Shown here piece by piece: positions 35,090 through 44,790 of a stretch of DNA of 64,000 bases. Location of the stretch: NCBI RefSeq assembly GCF_016638705.1, contig NZ_CP067341.1, forward strand, positions 1,987,501-2,051,500, read 5' to 3'. The first letter of the stretch is position 1, and each line of letters opens with the position of its first letter. Below the pieces are notes generated by a model. It made no database searches. It saw nothing but the letters and a program-made list of their open reading frames with translations, and was not told where the DNA came from. Position numbers and translations under genes: made by a program. Source of the stretch: Lysinibacillus agricola (GTDB lineage: Bacteria; Bacillota; Bacilli; Bacillales_A; Planococcaceae).

Positions 35090-35704
35090 ATGAACAATTT
35101 AATGGACAAAGTACGAGAAATTTATGAGCAGTTTGATGCTAGTCATGATTTTCAACATATTGAACGTGTTTATCAAAATGCGTTAGCAATTTTACATACC
35201 GAGCCGGAAGCTGATGCAGAGGTCGTGAAAATTGTAGTGCTGTTGCATGATGTTAGTGATAAAAAGTATACCGATAGTAAAGAGCAAGAAAATAAGCTAA
35301 TTGCCGAGCTATCTTTAAGTGAAGAGAAAAAGCAACATATCCGAGATTGCATTGCACAAGTATCGTTTAATGGCGGCAATGAGCTAGAAGCAACCTCTAT
35401 TGAGGCAAAAATAGCGCGAGATGCAGATCGATTAGATGCCATTGGAGCAATTGGCATTGCCCGTACATTTGCTTTTGGTGGGGCTAAAGGTCGAAAGCTA
35501 TACGACGAGGAAGAGGACGCACGTACGGATATGACAGAGGAGGAGTATCGCAGTAAAAATACATCCTCAGTTACCCATTTTTATGAGAAGCTATTATTCC
35601 TAAAGGATTTAATGACAACCGAAAAAGGCAAGCAAATGGCTAAAGAACGCCATCAATTTATGGTACAGTTTTTAGAGCAATTACAGAATGAAATAGGTAA
35701 GTAA
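35090..35704 (+). CDS. HD domain phosphohydrolase (YpgQ/YedJ-like)
   Basis: A 204-residue metal-dependent phosphohydrolase. HD-family ligands are His19/His23 in SHDFQHIERV, the HD pair at 53-54 in VLLHDVSD, and Asp in IARDADRLDAIGAIGIARTF. Relatives such as B. subtilis YpgQ hydrolyse nucleotide triphosphates. In Bacillus the gene neighbours ypgR, whose CvfC-like counterpart lies 4.3 kb downstream here. The ATG has a modest GGGA-type site. Confidence 0.87.
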   Translation: MNNLMDKVREIYEQFDASHDFQHIERVYQNALAILHTEPEADAEVVKIVVLLHDVSDKKYTDSKEQENKLIAELSLSEEKKQHIRDCIAQVSFNGGNELEATSIEAKIARDADRLDAIGAIGIARTFAFGGAKGRKLYDEEEDARTDMTEEEYRSKNTSSVTHFYEKLLFLKDLMTTEKGKQMAKERHQFMVQFLEQLQNEIGK

Positions 35705-35745
35705 GATGTACACTGCTTTTCAAAGCAGACGTAAATTTTAAATAA

Positions 35746-35797
35746 CATAAAAAGGTATGAGCGCCGCTATTTACTAGTGAGCTTATACCTTTTTATG
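35746..35797 (+). terminator. Terminator after the HD gene
   Basis: CATAAAAAGGTAT (35746-35758) pairs perfectly with ATACCTTTTTATG (35785-35797). Confidence 0.8.
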
Positions 35798-36332
35798 TTG
35801 CAATTTTCTATTACAGTTGATTTATTCCTTACCAAGCTGTAATTCGGAGTCTTGCTCGATTGATAATAGCGATTTCCATACATAATAGCGATTTTAAACG
35901 ATAGGTATCTTTTCAGTGGATCTTATACATACTAACCATACTGATTTGGTCTCATGGGTAATCAACATTATCGTCATGCATGGGAGAATTGATTTATCAA
36001 AGTTTGGTGAATCATTAGTAACTAAAGGTTGATAAAGGTCAAATGTTAATGCGTGAATATCAAATTGCTGTGAAATTGTAAATAATGCTATGAAAATGTC
36101 TAGTTTTATTAAAAAATTAACATAATGGGGAAAATATTGATGAAATGAAATCCTTTTTTTCTATAAAATGAGCAAAAACTCTTTTCATCTATTACATAAA
36201 ACATATATAATTACTTATGTTTTTTCGACAATGGGGATCTTGAATTAGGTCTATTTTTCATTCAAATATTAGATCGTGGGAGAAATATCCTTTTAAATAC
36301 ATTGGGGTAACCGTCAAAGGAGTTTTAACATC
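35798..36332. other. Long upstream region of the DASS transporter
   Basis: No gene is seen. ATAATAGCGATTT occurs twice (about 35866 and 35882), a short direct repeat that could be a regulator site. The length, over 500 nt, suggests a complex promoter region. Confidence 0.4.
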
Positions 36333-37754
36333 ATGAAAGAAGCAAAAAGCGCAGTCAAATGGATTCCTTTCTTCATTACCCTTGCTGTTGGCGTAGCTAT
36401 CTGGATTTGTCCAGTACCTTCAGGAGTAGAGGAAAATGCGTGGCATCTGTTTGCTATTTTTGTTGCGACAATTATAGGGTTTATAACGAAACCGTTGCCA
36501 ATGGGAGCTATATCCTTTATTGCTATGGCTATGATTGCAATAACGAATACATTAACCATTGAAGAGACATTAAGTGGTTTTGGCAATTCAACAATTTGGC
36601 TGATTGTCATTGCCTTCTTTATTTCTCGTGGATTTATTAAAACGGGACTAGGGGAACGAATTGCTTATATATTTGTTCGTCTTTTTGGGAAAAAAACCTT
36701 GAGCCTGTCTTACTCTTTACTTGCGAGTGATCTAATATTAGCACCAGCTATTCCTAGTAATACAGCTCGTGCTGGTGGTGTAATATTTCCAATCATCCAG
36801 TCATTATCTCATACCTTCGGATCTAAACCAGAAGATGGGACAGAGCGTAAGATGGGTGCCTTTCTTTTAAAGGTAGGCTTTCAAGGGAATTTAATAACGT
36901 CTGCTATGTTTATGACAGCCATGGCAGCGAATCCTTTAATTGTAAAGCTAGCAAGTGATACAGCTGGAGTAACTATTACTTGGTTCGGCTGGGCAGTGGC
37001 CATGATTGTCCCTGGGTTAACAGCTTTAATCGTTGTTCCTTATGTTATTTATAAAATCTATCCGCCTCAGATCAAGGAAACACCAGAAGCAGCAGCTATC
37101 GCTAAAAAGAAGCTGGATGAATTTGGTCCACTGAAAAGTTCTGAAAAGCGCATGGTTGTAGTATTTATTGTTGTGTTGTCGTTATGGATAGGCGGAGACT
37201 ACTTTGGAATTAGTGCTACTACATCAGCTCTAATAGGTCTTTCCTTACTTTTATTGTTAAATGTCTTAACATGGGCAGATATCAAAAAGGAAGAAGGGGC
37301 ATGGGATACGCTTGTCTGGTTTGCAACATTATTTATGATGGCATCTTATATGAACAAACTAGGGCTAATTCCATGGTTTAGTAATGAAGTTGGTGGACTT
37401 GTATCTGGGTATAGTTGGATATGGGCTGTTTTAATATTAGCATTAGTCTATTTCTATTCTCATTATTTCTTCGCGAGTTCCACTGCTCATATTAGTGCGA
37501 TGTATGCAGCATTTTTATCTGTTATGCTGCAAGCAGGAGCACCTGCTATGTTAGCAGCTATATTATTAGCGGCATTTAGTAATTTATTTGGCGCCACTAC
37601 TCATTATGGTTCTGGTCCAGCACCAGTCTTCTTTGGTGCAGGTTATATTGACCAAAAGAAATGGTGGACAGTTGGATTTGTAGTTTCCATTGTTACCATC
37701 CTGATTTTTGTTATAGTAGGAGGACTGTGGTGGAAGCTTCTTGGTTATTGGTAA
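36333..37754 (+). CDS. DASS family dicarboxylate/anion symporter
   Basis: A 473-residue membrane transporter of the divalent anion:Na+ symporter family (CitT/SodiT/YflS-like), importing or exchanging malate, 2-oxoglutarate or similar acids. The first SNT-type motif is SNTARAGG in LILAPAIPSNTARAGG, and the second half carries LFGATTHYGSGPAPVFFG in the equivalent hairpin. About 12 helices. AAAGGAG precedes the ATG. Flanked by a terminator; transcribed alone. Confidence 0.9.
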   Translation: MKEAKSAVKWIPFFITLAVGVAIWICPVPSGVEENAWHLFAIFVATIIGFITKPLPMGAISFIAMAMIAITNTLTIEETLSGFGNSTIWLIVIAFFISRGFIKTGLGERIAYIFVRLFGKKTLSLSYSLLASDLILAPAIPSNTARAGGVIFPIIQSLSHTFGSKPEDGTERKMGAFLLKVGFQGNLITSAMFMTAMAANPLIVKLASDTAGVTITWFGWAVAMIVPGLTALIVVPYVIYKIYPPQIKETPEAAAIAKKKLDEFGPLKSSEKRMVVVFIVVLSLWIGGDYFGISATTSALIGLSLLLLLNVLTWADIKKEEGAWDTLVWFATLFMMASYMNKLGLIPWFSNEVGGLVSGYSWIWAVLILALVYFYSHYFFASSTAHISAMYAAFLSVMLQAGAPAMLAAILLAAFSNLFGATTHYGSGPAPVFFGAGYIDQKKWWTVGFVVSIVTILIFVIVGGLWWKLLGYW

Positions 37755-37769
37755 AATAATTGGCTTCTG

Positions 37770-37806
37770 TATCCGGATAGAAATATGTTCTATCCGGATA
37801 TTTTTA
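37770..37806 (+). terminator. Terminator after the DASS transporter
   Basis: Perfect 13-bp stem TATCCGGATAGAA (37770-37782) / TTCTATCCGGATA (37788-37800), then TTTTTA. From here to 38063 there is an imperfect hairpin near 37890-37927 ending in a T-run, and no gene. Confidence 0.9.
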
Positions 37807-38063
37807 TTGGTGACTAAGTATTATTCTATAATTAGGGATATGACTTGGTTTGGTGATTTAGAGGGACACATCATCAGGTACCTTTGCTCTTCCTCATTTT
37901 GCAGTTAATGGAGGAGGCTTTTTTTGATAGGTAAGCAGAGTTTGTTGTCCTTTGTTTACCTGTCATTTGGTGTTATGATAAAAATGGATAGCAATAATAA
38001 ACTACATATAAAAAGTAGTGTGGATACTAAACAACACTTAAATGAAAGAGATGGACAAATGTA

Positions 38064-39950
38064 ATGAGTCATTTAATTGTACAAAATTTAACGAAAACAG
38101 TGGGCGATAAAACGCTCTTTCAAAATATTGAATTTACGATTTATGAGGGAGAGCGAGCTGGGCTAATTGGCATTAATGGTACTGGTAAATCCACATTGCT
38201 TTCTATTTTAGCAGGTGAAATCGAAGCGGATGCAATGGAAGTTGACCGCCCAAATAAATACCGTGTTGCTTATTTACCACAGGAGCCTACTTTTAAAAGC
38301 GGCGAAACGGTGTTACAGGCAGTATTTACAGGGAATTCACCTATTTTAAAATTGAATCGTGAATATGAGGAAACGGTTGCTGCACTTGCCTTAAATCCGA
38401 CTTCAGAAAGTTTACAAAAAACGTTATTTAGCTTGCAGCATCGTATGGATGAAGAGCAGGCATGGGATGTCAATGCACTTGCAAAGACAGCACTTACGAA
38501 GTTTGGCATTGAAATGTTTGATAAAGAAGTATTAACACTGTCAGGTGGTCAGCAAAAGCGCGTTGCTTTAGCTAAAGTTTTAATAGAGCCGGTAGATCTT
38601 TATTTATTGGACGAGCCTACCAACCATTTAGATGTGCAGTCAACTCAGTGGCTACAGGAAATGGTGTTACGATTAAAGGGAGCCGTTATATTTATTACCC
38701 ATGATCGTTATTTCTTAGATGAACTGTCTACGCATATTTACGAGCTGGCTGATCAAACATTATACCGTCATACTGGGAATTATGGGGATTATTTAGAAGC
38801 TCGTGCTATTCGTGAGGAAATGACAGCAGCCTCTACACAAAAAGATCGCAACCGCTATCGCTCAGAACTAAAATGGATTCGCCGTGGAGCGAAAGCGCGT
38901 TCTACGAAGCAAAAGGCACGTATCCAGCGCTTCGAGCAGTTAGAGGATAACTTGGAGCGTAAATCTGAGGATGTTTCTCTTGACATGAGCCTAGCAACAA
39001 CACGCCTCGGTCGAAAGGTTTTAGAGGCTGAACATATTTCAAAGGCATTTGGTCATCAAAAAATCCTTGAAAACTTTTCATTTTTACTACAGCAGGGCGA
39101 TCGTATCGGAATTATCGGAGCAAATGGTGTAGGAAAATCAACATTATTGAACATGCTAGCAGGTGAACTTACACCTGATGCTGGTGAAATTCTTGTTGGT
39201 TCGACAGTGAAGTTAGCGCATTTCAAACAAACGCTACCAAAAATGAATGAAAATGAGCGCATGATTGAATATATCCGTGAAGCCTCAAATGATATCACAG
39301 ATGCAGAGGGTGTGCGCTATTCGGCTGCTCAAATGCTAGAGCGTTTCTTATTCCCACTTCATGCACACGGTACACCTATCGGTAAATTATCGGGTGGCGA
39401 GCGTAAACGTCTGCATTTATTACGATTATTAATGGAACAACCAAACGTACTGTTACTAGACGAGCCTACGAATGATTTGGATATTGAAACATTAGGTGTG
39501 CTTGAGGATTTCATTGAGCATTTCCCTGGAGTTGTCATAACTATATCCCACGATCGCTTTTTCTTAGATCGAATTGCGAAAAAGCTGTGGGTTTTAGATG
39601 GTCTTGGGCATGTTGATGAGTCGCTTGATCTTTACAGTGAATATTTACAAAAACGTGAACAAGAAGTCGCTGTAAAGGTAGAAGCGCCAAAAGTCGAAAA
39701 AGCTAAGACCGAAAAGCCTAAAGCGGACAAGAAAAAATTATCCTTTAAAGAGCAAAAAGAGTGGGAAACGATTGCTGATGACATAGAAAAGACGGAAACA
39801 GCGATTATGGAGACAGAAGAAGGTATTGCCAACGCTGGTGCTGATTTTACAAAGCTACAAGAATTAACGGCGAAGCTAGATGAGCTAAATGCACAATATG
39901 AGCATCTTATTGAAAGATGGTCGTATTTAGATGAAATCGTAAATGGATAA
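38064..39950 (+). CDS. yfmR: ABC-F ATPase, Uup/YfmR type
   Basis: A 628-residue cytoplasmic ABC-F protein with two ATPase domains and no membrane part. Walker A sites are GINGTGKST (about residues 37-45) and GANGVGKST in the second domain; signatures are LSGGQQKR and LSGGERKR. An interdomain linker and a charged coiled-coil C-terminus (about 530-625) mark the Uup/YfmR group. Such proteins bind the ribosomal E site and rescue stalled translation, in B. subtilis together with EF-P. A CvfC-like gene follows after 12 nt, so the two are co-transcribed. Confidence 0.9.
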   Translation: MSHLIVQNLTKTVGDKTLFQNIEFTIYEGERAGLIGINGTGKSTLLSILAGEIEADAMEVDRPNKYRVAYLPQEPTFKSGETVLQAVFTGNSPILKLNREYEETVAALALNPTSESLQKTLFSLQHRMDEEQAWDVNALAKTALTKFGIEMFDKEVLTLSGGQQKRVALAKVLIEPVDLYLLDEPTNHLDVQSTQWLQEMVLRLKGAVIFITHDRYFLDELSTHIYELADQTLYRHTGNYGDYLEARAIREEMTAASTQKDRNRYRSELKWIRRGAKARSTKQKARIQRFEQLEDNLERKSEDVSLDMSLATTRLGRKVLEAEHISKAFGHQKILENFSFLLQQGDRIGIIGANGVGKSTLLNMLAGELTPDAGEILVGSTVKLAHFKQTLPKMNENERMIEYIREASNDITDAEGVRYSAAQMLERFLFPLHAHGTPIGKLSGGERKRLHLLRLLMEQPNVLLLDEPTNDLDIETLGVLEDFIEHFPGVVITISHDRFFLDRIAKKLWVLDGLGHVDESLDLYSEYLQKREQEVAVKVEAPKVEKAKTEKPKADKKKLSFKEQKEWETIADDIEKTETAIMETEEGIANAGADFTKLQELTAKLDELNAQYEHLIERWSYLDEIVNG

Positions 39951-39962
39951 GGAGCGATAGAC

Positions 39963-41087
39963 ATGAAGATTATGACAATTGAACCGACACCAAGCCCTAA
40001 TTCTATGAAGATTGTCGTTGATACAGAGTTACCTTTTGGCAAAAGCTATAATTTTACAAAGGATAATAAAGATGAAGCAACTGGTGAAGCAGCAGCGATT
40101 TTGGCAATTGAAGGTGTTAAAGGCGTTTATCATGTAGCAGATTTCTTCGCTGTTGAGCGTAACGCAAAGTATGCATGGGAAAGTATTTTAGCAAGCATTC
40201 GCCAAGTGTTAGGTGAAGACGTACACGAAGTAAACAATGAACAAGTAGCCAATGAATTTTATGGTGAAGTGTACGTTCATGTACAGTTTTATAAGCAAGT
40301 ACCACTTCAAGTGAAGGTATTTGATAACCAACATGAGCACCGTGTAAGCTGTGGTGAGCGCTTTGTGGAAGCTTTCAATAAAATTAGTGAGACAGCAGTT
40401 GATGAAAATTACATTTTCCAACGTAAATGGATTGACTATGGTGTACGTTATGGAGAGCTTGAGGAAATTGCGGAAGCAGTAAAACAGGAAATCGAAGTAA
40501 CCTATTCTGAGGAACGTTTGGCGAAGATTATTGCAACGATTAATGATTCTGAGAAAACTATTGAGAAGCCAGCTAAGCTAAAAATTACTGTTGCGCAGTT
40601 TAAGCAACCAGAATGGGAAAAACGTTTCCAACTGCTTGACCAAATGGCAGATCCAGAGCTAGATGATTTACCGCTTTTAGATTTAGCGTTACAAGATGAG
40701 CAAATGTCTATCCGTCGACTTGCAACCGTTTATTTAGGCATGATTGAGGATGTGGCAGTTGTTCCATATTTAGAAAAGGCATTACAGAACAAAAGTGCAG
40801 CGGTACGTCGAACGGCAGGAGATTGTATGAGTGACCTTGGCTTCGTGGAATTTGAGGACGCGATGCAGCAAGCGTTACAGGATAAAAACAAACTTGTTCG
40901 TTGGCGTGCAGCTATGTACTTATATGAAGTCGGTACTGAGAAATCCTTAGCGACATTGAAGGCTGCTGCAGAAGATAAAGAGTTTGAAGTGAAGCTACAA
41001 GTAAAAATGGCGATTGCCCGCATCGAACAAGGTGAGGAAGCAAAAGGTTCTGTTTGGAAGCAAATGACAGAATCTCGCCAGCAATAA
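39963..41087 (+). CDS. cvfC: CvfC/YpgR-like virulence factor protein
   Basis: A 374-residue protein of the conserved virulence factor C family (S. aureus CvfC, B. subtilis YpgR). It opens with a Nfu/NifU N-terminal-like domain (EPTPSPNSMKIVVD to about residue 90) and closes with HEAT-like repeats (about 225-360: RRLATVYLG, VRRTAGDCMSDLG, VRWRAAMYLYEVG). Its molecular function is not settled; CvfC affects virulence factor expression. AAGGAG precedes the ATG. It is in an operon with the ABC-F gene. Confidence 0.88.
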   Translation: MKIMTIEPTPSPNSMKIVVDTELPFGKSYNFTKDNKDEATGEAAAILAIEGVKGVYHVADFFAVERNAKYAWESILASIRQVLGEDVHEVNNEQVANEFYGEVYVHVQFYKQVPLQVKVFDNQHEHRVSCGERFVEAFNKISETAVDENYIFQRKWIDYGVRYGELEEIAEAVKQEIEVTYSEERLAKIIATINDSEKTIEKPAKLKITVAQFKQPEWEKRFQLLDQMADPELDDLPLLDLALQDEQMSIRRLATVYLGMIEDVAVVPYLEKALQNKSAAVRRTAGDCMSDLGFVEFEDAMQQALQDKNKLVRWRAAMYLYEVGTEKSLATLKAAAEDKEFEVKLQVKMAIARIEQGEEAKGSVWKQMTESRQQ

Positions 41088-41131
41088 ATTGAAACTTTAA
41101 TCAGTGACCCGTTAATGGGGATAAAAGAAAT

Positions 41132-41184
41132 AAACCAGCTCTCTGCTATGAATGTAGTTCAACAGAGACGCTGGTTTTTCTTTA
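41132..41184 (+). terminator. Terminator after cvfC
   Basis: AAACCAGC (41132-41139) pairs with GCTGGTTT (41170-41177), with TCTCTG/CAGAGA inside, then TTTC TTT. Confidence 0.8.
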
Positions 41185-41528
41185 TTGTTGCTTTTGGTAA
41201 AAAGTAAAATTCTCTACTAATGTTCTAATGATATTAACCTTTGATAAATGATAAAACAAACTTGTTGTTTCGAAATTGTATACATCCCATTTCTTTCGGA
41301 AGTTCCAATTTGTCTTTTAACCTTCAAATATAGTAGCGGCACGATGTTTTTAAAACTAGGCTGTTTTCTCAAAGATTGTTACTTCTGGTTTGGTTATCTT
41401 CTTCTTCAACTAAAATTAGTTTAAGTACATTCTTTCACAAACTTTATTGATTTAGCAAAATTAAACAGTTTATATATTACAGAAATACTACTTCGTTAGC
41501 AGGAACTACTTTTTTCGTTTCATATTTA
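41185..41528. other. Intergenic, nothing recognised
   Basis: AT-rich sequence without a supported gene, hairpin or repeat. Confidence 0.5.
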
Positions 41529-41894
41529 CTATTTTCTTTGGCTGTTAATATGACCTTGCTTGCAAAATACTCTTATAATTAATTGCCCTAAAATATAAAT
41601 AATTGAAACAAATATAATGGCGGCATCTCTGCCAAAAGGTTTAAACCAACCTCCATCATCAACTATAAAAAAATAGCCAAATATTAAAGAAATAACGGTC
41701 ATAATAAAATTCAAGCCAAAGAACAAAGGAAATTTAATGTTTCTCGATGATATACCTACAACAATAATGAACACTAGAAATACCGGAAACAAAAAATCAG
41801 CGTGTTGGCTAGCAAGATGACTATTATATTCGTAAAAATGAAATAAGAAAGGAACTGGAAATAAAGACAAAATACTTATAATAAACCTCTTCAA
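41529..41894 (-). CDS. Small membrane protein of unknown function
   Basis: A 121-residue protein with four hydrophobic segments (IISILSLFPVPFLFHF, FLFPVFLVFIIVVGI, FFGLNFIMTVISLIFGYFF, AAIIFVSIIYILGQLII). No family is recognised. I chose the TTG at 41894, about 10 nt behind AGGGGG, over an ATG at 41939 that has no site. Isolated gene. Confidence 0.55.
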   Translation of the reverse strand: MKRFIISILSLFPVPFLFHFYEYNSHLASQHADFLFPVFLVFIIVVGISSRNIKFPLFFGLNFIMTVISLIFGYFFIVDDGGWFKPFGRDAAIIFVSIIYILGQLIIRVFCKQGHINSQRK

Positions 41895-42097
41895 TTTATA
41901 TATACCCCCTATATAAAATTGATAAGGTGGTTTTTTCAATATACTGTAGTTTTTTTATTTCTAATTCTTATTTAACTAAACTGCTTCGTTAGTAAAAAAA
42001 CGTCTTCACTTGTTGTATGTTAAAGTGAAAAGTTTCACAAATAATAGAAAATAGATTATACTGGACTAACTATCATATTCAAAAAGGAGCATTTCCT

Positions 42098-42292
42098 ATG
42101 ACCAAGAATAATCAATCCGAAGTACCTCAAAAAAAAATCAGCCTGCAAGAGGCAGTAAAACAGCAGCTTGAAAACAAAAAGAACCATTCCTCTGCTAATA
42201 AAGGAAAAAAGAATGCTGACCTATCAACAAAAAAAATGAAAAGCCAGCAAACGAAAAAAACAAGCAATACCCGTAGAAAAATGGGTGTCTGA
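42098..42292 (+). CDS. Small basic hypothetical protein
   Basis: A 64-residue, highly basic and hydrophilic protein (KKISLQEAVKQQLENKK, then KGKKN, KKMKSQQTKK, TRRKMGV). AAAGGAG precedes the ATG. It may bind nucleic acid, but no family can be assigned. Its stop codon overlaps the place where the start of the decayed ywbE would have been, implying a former two-gene unit. Confidence 0.6.
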   Translation: MTKNNQSEVPQKKISLQEAVKQQLENKKNHSSANKGKKNADLSTKKMKSQQTKKTSNTRRKMGV

Positions 42293-42482
42293 TATACGGA
42301 CAATATTGGAAAGACATATTACCAGGCAAAGCTGTTGATATTGTTAAAAAAGGATCGAAAAAGGGAAGATTACCAGAGATATCATTTAAGATATTTTTAC
42401 CAAATTGGGCACTCTTCCCCACGGAATTAAAGTCAGGCTAATAGATGGACAGATTGGACGTGTACAGGAAATCCACTCTTAA
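42292..42482 (+). pseudogene. ywbE: Decayed ywbE (DUF2196) gene
   Basis: Conceptual translation gives GQYWKDILPGKAVDIVKKGS then KKGRL in one frame, followed in the next frame by TRDII, a TAA, DIFTKLGTLPHGIKVRLIDG and QIGRVQEIHS. This is the whole YwbE protein of about 60 residues. Defects are the start codon read as ATA, a single-base deletion near 42367, and an in-frame stop a few codons later. YwbE is a small conserved protein of unknown function. Confidence 0.75.
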
Positions 42483-42494
42483 TAAAAGAAGCGA

Positions 42495-42534
42495 AAAAGC
42501 ATTCAAGGGTGAACTGTCCCTGAATGCTTTTTTA
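42495..42534 (+). terminator. Terminator after the ywbE remnant
   Basis: AAAAGCATTCAAGGG pairs with CCCTGAATGCTTTT with one bulge, then TTTAATT. Between 42535 and 42854 nothing is recognised beyond AT-rich DNA. Confidence 0.75.
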
Positions 42535-42854
42535 ATTATTTTTTTCTTTTCATTTTATAACTTGTTTAGCTAAATGCTTCATTAGTTCAATAAAGAAAAA
42601 AAGAGCTGCCTATGCAACTTAATGATCTTCATAAGTTAAGAAGAACAGCGAAGCTTATTAAACAATCGCGCCCTATTGTTGAAGATAGCAAAATATAAAA
42701 AGTGAAGACTGCATACATACGTTGTAATGAAGTAAACTAAACTAATAAAGCACAAATGATTTTGTGTATTATTAGTTTAGTTTGACTCTTCAATAGGAAT
42801 TGGGTAATTACGGAATATAAGGTAGGGATTATTCAGAAAAGAAGGAGAGATACG

Positions 42855-42962
42855 ATGTTCGATCAAGTTGCGTATTTTATTTTTAGAGCCCTAGTAATTC
42901 TAACGGTTTTGGTTGTTGTGGTTGGAATCCCTCTTGGGGATACACTGATTAGAAAAAAATAA
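42855..42962 (+). CDS. 35-residue single-helix membrane protein
   Basis: MFDQVAYFIFRA, then a hydrophobic segment LVILTVLVVVVGIPLG, and a basic end TLIRKK. The ATG has a very good AAGGAGAGA site 4-5 nt upstream. It looks like a genuine small membrane peptide with its C-terminus in the cytoplasm. No family is known to me. Confidence 0.55.
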   Translation: MFDQVAYFIFRALVILTVLVVVVGIPLGDTLIRKK

Positions 42963-42964
42963 GG

Positions 42965-43125
42965 AGGCTGGGACAAAAGTGTTTCAGCCAACAAAAATAC
43001 CGAACTATCCAATGAAACGCTCATGAAGTGTTTCATTGGATAGTTCGGTTTTTCTATTTATCGTGTTTTGTTAATTTAGAGATTATTCGGCTTTATGAAG
43101 GAACCATTTAGTTATGTCCCAGCCT
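42965..43125. repeat. Nested inverted repeat, MITE-like
   Basis: Outer arms AGGCTGGGACA (42965-42975) / TGTCCCAGCCT (43115-43125) enclose a perfect 19-bp hairpin (43000-43018 / 43030-43048) followed by TTTTTCT. The GGCTGGGACA ends are seen as a recurrent intergenic motif in several Firmicutes. The inner hairpin can serve as terminator of the 35-residue gene. Confidence 0.7.
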
Positions 43126-43302
43126 GATCACCTTAAATGCATAGTATGTTTGATTTTTTTATCATACTTCCTCGCTGCACTAATCTGCTCCGTCAGTTGA
43201 ATAGCAACAATCTTTTCGAGAACAGCTTAAAACTAAAAGCTATTTATTTTTTTATCACCGAAAAATGAGATGACATGTTGATAAAACCTAAGTCATGCGA
43301 AT

Positions 43303-43376
43303 AAGTTGATTGTAGTGGAGATCGGACGGGCCCAGCCGGAACGGAAATCAACCCTACATTATGAAAATGATCCAAT
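43303..43376. repeat. Short copy of the dispersed GTTGATTG element
   Basis: TAAGTTGATTGTAGTGGAGA at the left and GGAAATCAACCCTACATTAT, ATGATCC at the right match the ends of the element at 10498-10738, with a much shorter interior. The rest of 43126-43557 holds no gene. Confidence 0.6.
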
Positions 43377-43477
43377 CTTTTTTTTATCGAAAAACAACAT
43401 AAGATAGATAATTTTGTTGTTTTCTAGTTTTTTACTACTAAACATAAAGTTAATAGCATTCTATATATTATTAACAA

Positions 43478-43506
43478 ATTGTCTAATACTTGTTTAATAG
43501 GACAAT
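43478..43506. promoter_or_regulatory. Inverted repeat before the catabolic operon
   Basis: ATTGTC (43478-43483) and GACAAT (43501-43506) are perfect arms 17 nt apart, about 50 nt before the M20 gene. A possible site for the PucR-type regulator at the far end of the cluster. Confidence 0.35.
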
Positions 43507-43557
43507 GATAGAATTATTTGAATTCAGAATATTCTATAAAATAAGGAGGACTTATAA

Positions 43558-44790
43558 ATGACAGTAACAAGTTTAAAGACAACGGAATCTTATATACGTG
43601 ACCGAAAAGCAGTTATTGAGCTTACACAAAAGCTAGTGCGTATAGAAAGCGTTTATCGGGAAGATGATCCGAATGGCAATGAACAAGAAGTCGCGAATTT
43701 TGTCGCTCAATATTTACGTGATCTCGGGATTGAAACACATATAGAGGAGGTAGTGCCAGGCAGGCCGAATGTCATTGGTATTATTGATTCGGGTAGGCCA
43801 GGAAAAACACTCCTCTTTGAAGGACACACAGATGTCGTTACTGAAGGAAATCGTGAAGCATGGACGTACGATCCATTCGGTGCAGAAATTATGGATGGTC
43901 GAATGTATGGCCGAGGCACAAATGATACAAAAGGAAATCTTGCGTGTATGATTACAGCTTGTCAGTCGTTGTTACTGGATCAGGAAGAATTTACAGGTAA
44001 GATTATTTTATGTATTCCATGTGATGAAGAAGGATTGATGCTAGGTATTAAACATTTTATAAAAAATGGCTGGGCAGATGATGTGGATGGGGCGATTATC
44101 TGTGAGCCAGAGGAAAATAATGTATGTATCGCACAACGTGGGGCAATACGCTTGAAAGTAGATATTTTCGGTAAAATGGCGCACGGTGCAATTTCTTGGA
44201 GCGGCATTAACCCAAACTGGCGAATGGCACGCTTTATCGTGGAGCTTGAAAAATTGGAAAAAGAAGAGCAAGCACGTTTAGGGCGTGATCCGATGCTTAA
44301 TTGGCCATCTATTACACCAACGATTTTACGAGCACCCGTAAAAGGGGATGCGCAAATCAATGTGATTCCTGATCATTGTATGACGACGCTTGATATTCGT
44401 ACTGTACCTGCACAGGATCATGATGAGCTTCTCGGTAAAATCGAGGCAATTATCAAGCGTCTGCAAGCAGATGATCCAGATTTTAAAGTTGAGCTAACAG
44501 TGCTTGACAATCGCCCTGCTACAGCAACTGCGAAGGAGGATCCTGTTGTACAAGCCATTTATGAGGCAGTCGCTGAGGTAACGGAAAAAGAGCCGAAATA
44601 TAACGGTGTCCCAGGGGCTACAGATGGAACGTTCCTTCATGTTCATGGAGTACCCATTGTTACCGTTGGAGCTGGTGATCGTGATATGCCCCACCAAATT
44701 GACGAATATGTTGATATCGAAGAATTAGCAGAAACAACAGCTATTTACCGTTTAGCAGCATTAAAGTTTTTAGCAGGTGATGTACAATGA
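43558..44790 (+). CDS. M20 family amidohydrolase (ArgE/DapE-like)
   Basis: A 410-residue zinc-dependent deacylase/peptidase. Metal ligands fit His90 and Asp92 (FEGHTDVV), Asp123 (GTNDTKG), Glu157/Glu158 (CDEEG), Glu183 (CEPEEN) and a late His (DMPHQID). The family removes acyl or amino acid groups from amides such as N-acetylornithine or succinyl-diaminopimelate. It is the first gene of the ten-gene cluster, with AAGGAGG before the ATG. The next gene overlaps by 4 nt, so they are translationally coupled. It probably performs one amide cleavage of the pathway. Confidence 0.88.
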   Translation: MTVTSLKTTESYIRDRKAVIELTQKLVRIESVYREDDPNGNEQEVANFVAQYLRDLGIETHIEEVVPGRPNVIGIIDSGRPGKTLLFEGHTDVVTEGNREAWTYDPFGAEIMDGRMYGRGTNDTKGNLACMITACQSLLLDQEEFTGKIILCIPCDEEGLMLGIKHFIKNGWADDVDGAIICEPEENNVCIAQRGAIRLKVDIFGKMAHGAISWSGINPNWRMARFIVELEKLEKEEQARLGRDPMLNWPSITPTILRAPVKGDAQINVIPDHCMTTLDIRTVPAQDHDELLGKIEAIIKRLQADDPDFKVELTVLDNRPATATAKEDPVVQAIYEAVAEVTEKEPKYNGVPGATDGTFLHVHGVPIVTVGAGDRDMPHQIDEYVDIEELAETTAIYRLAALKFLAGDVQ

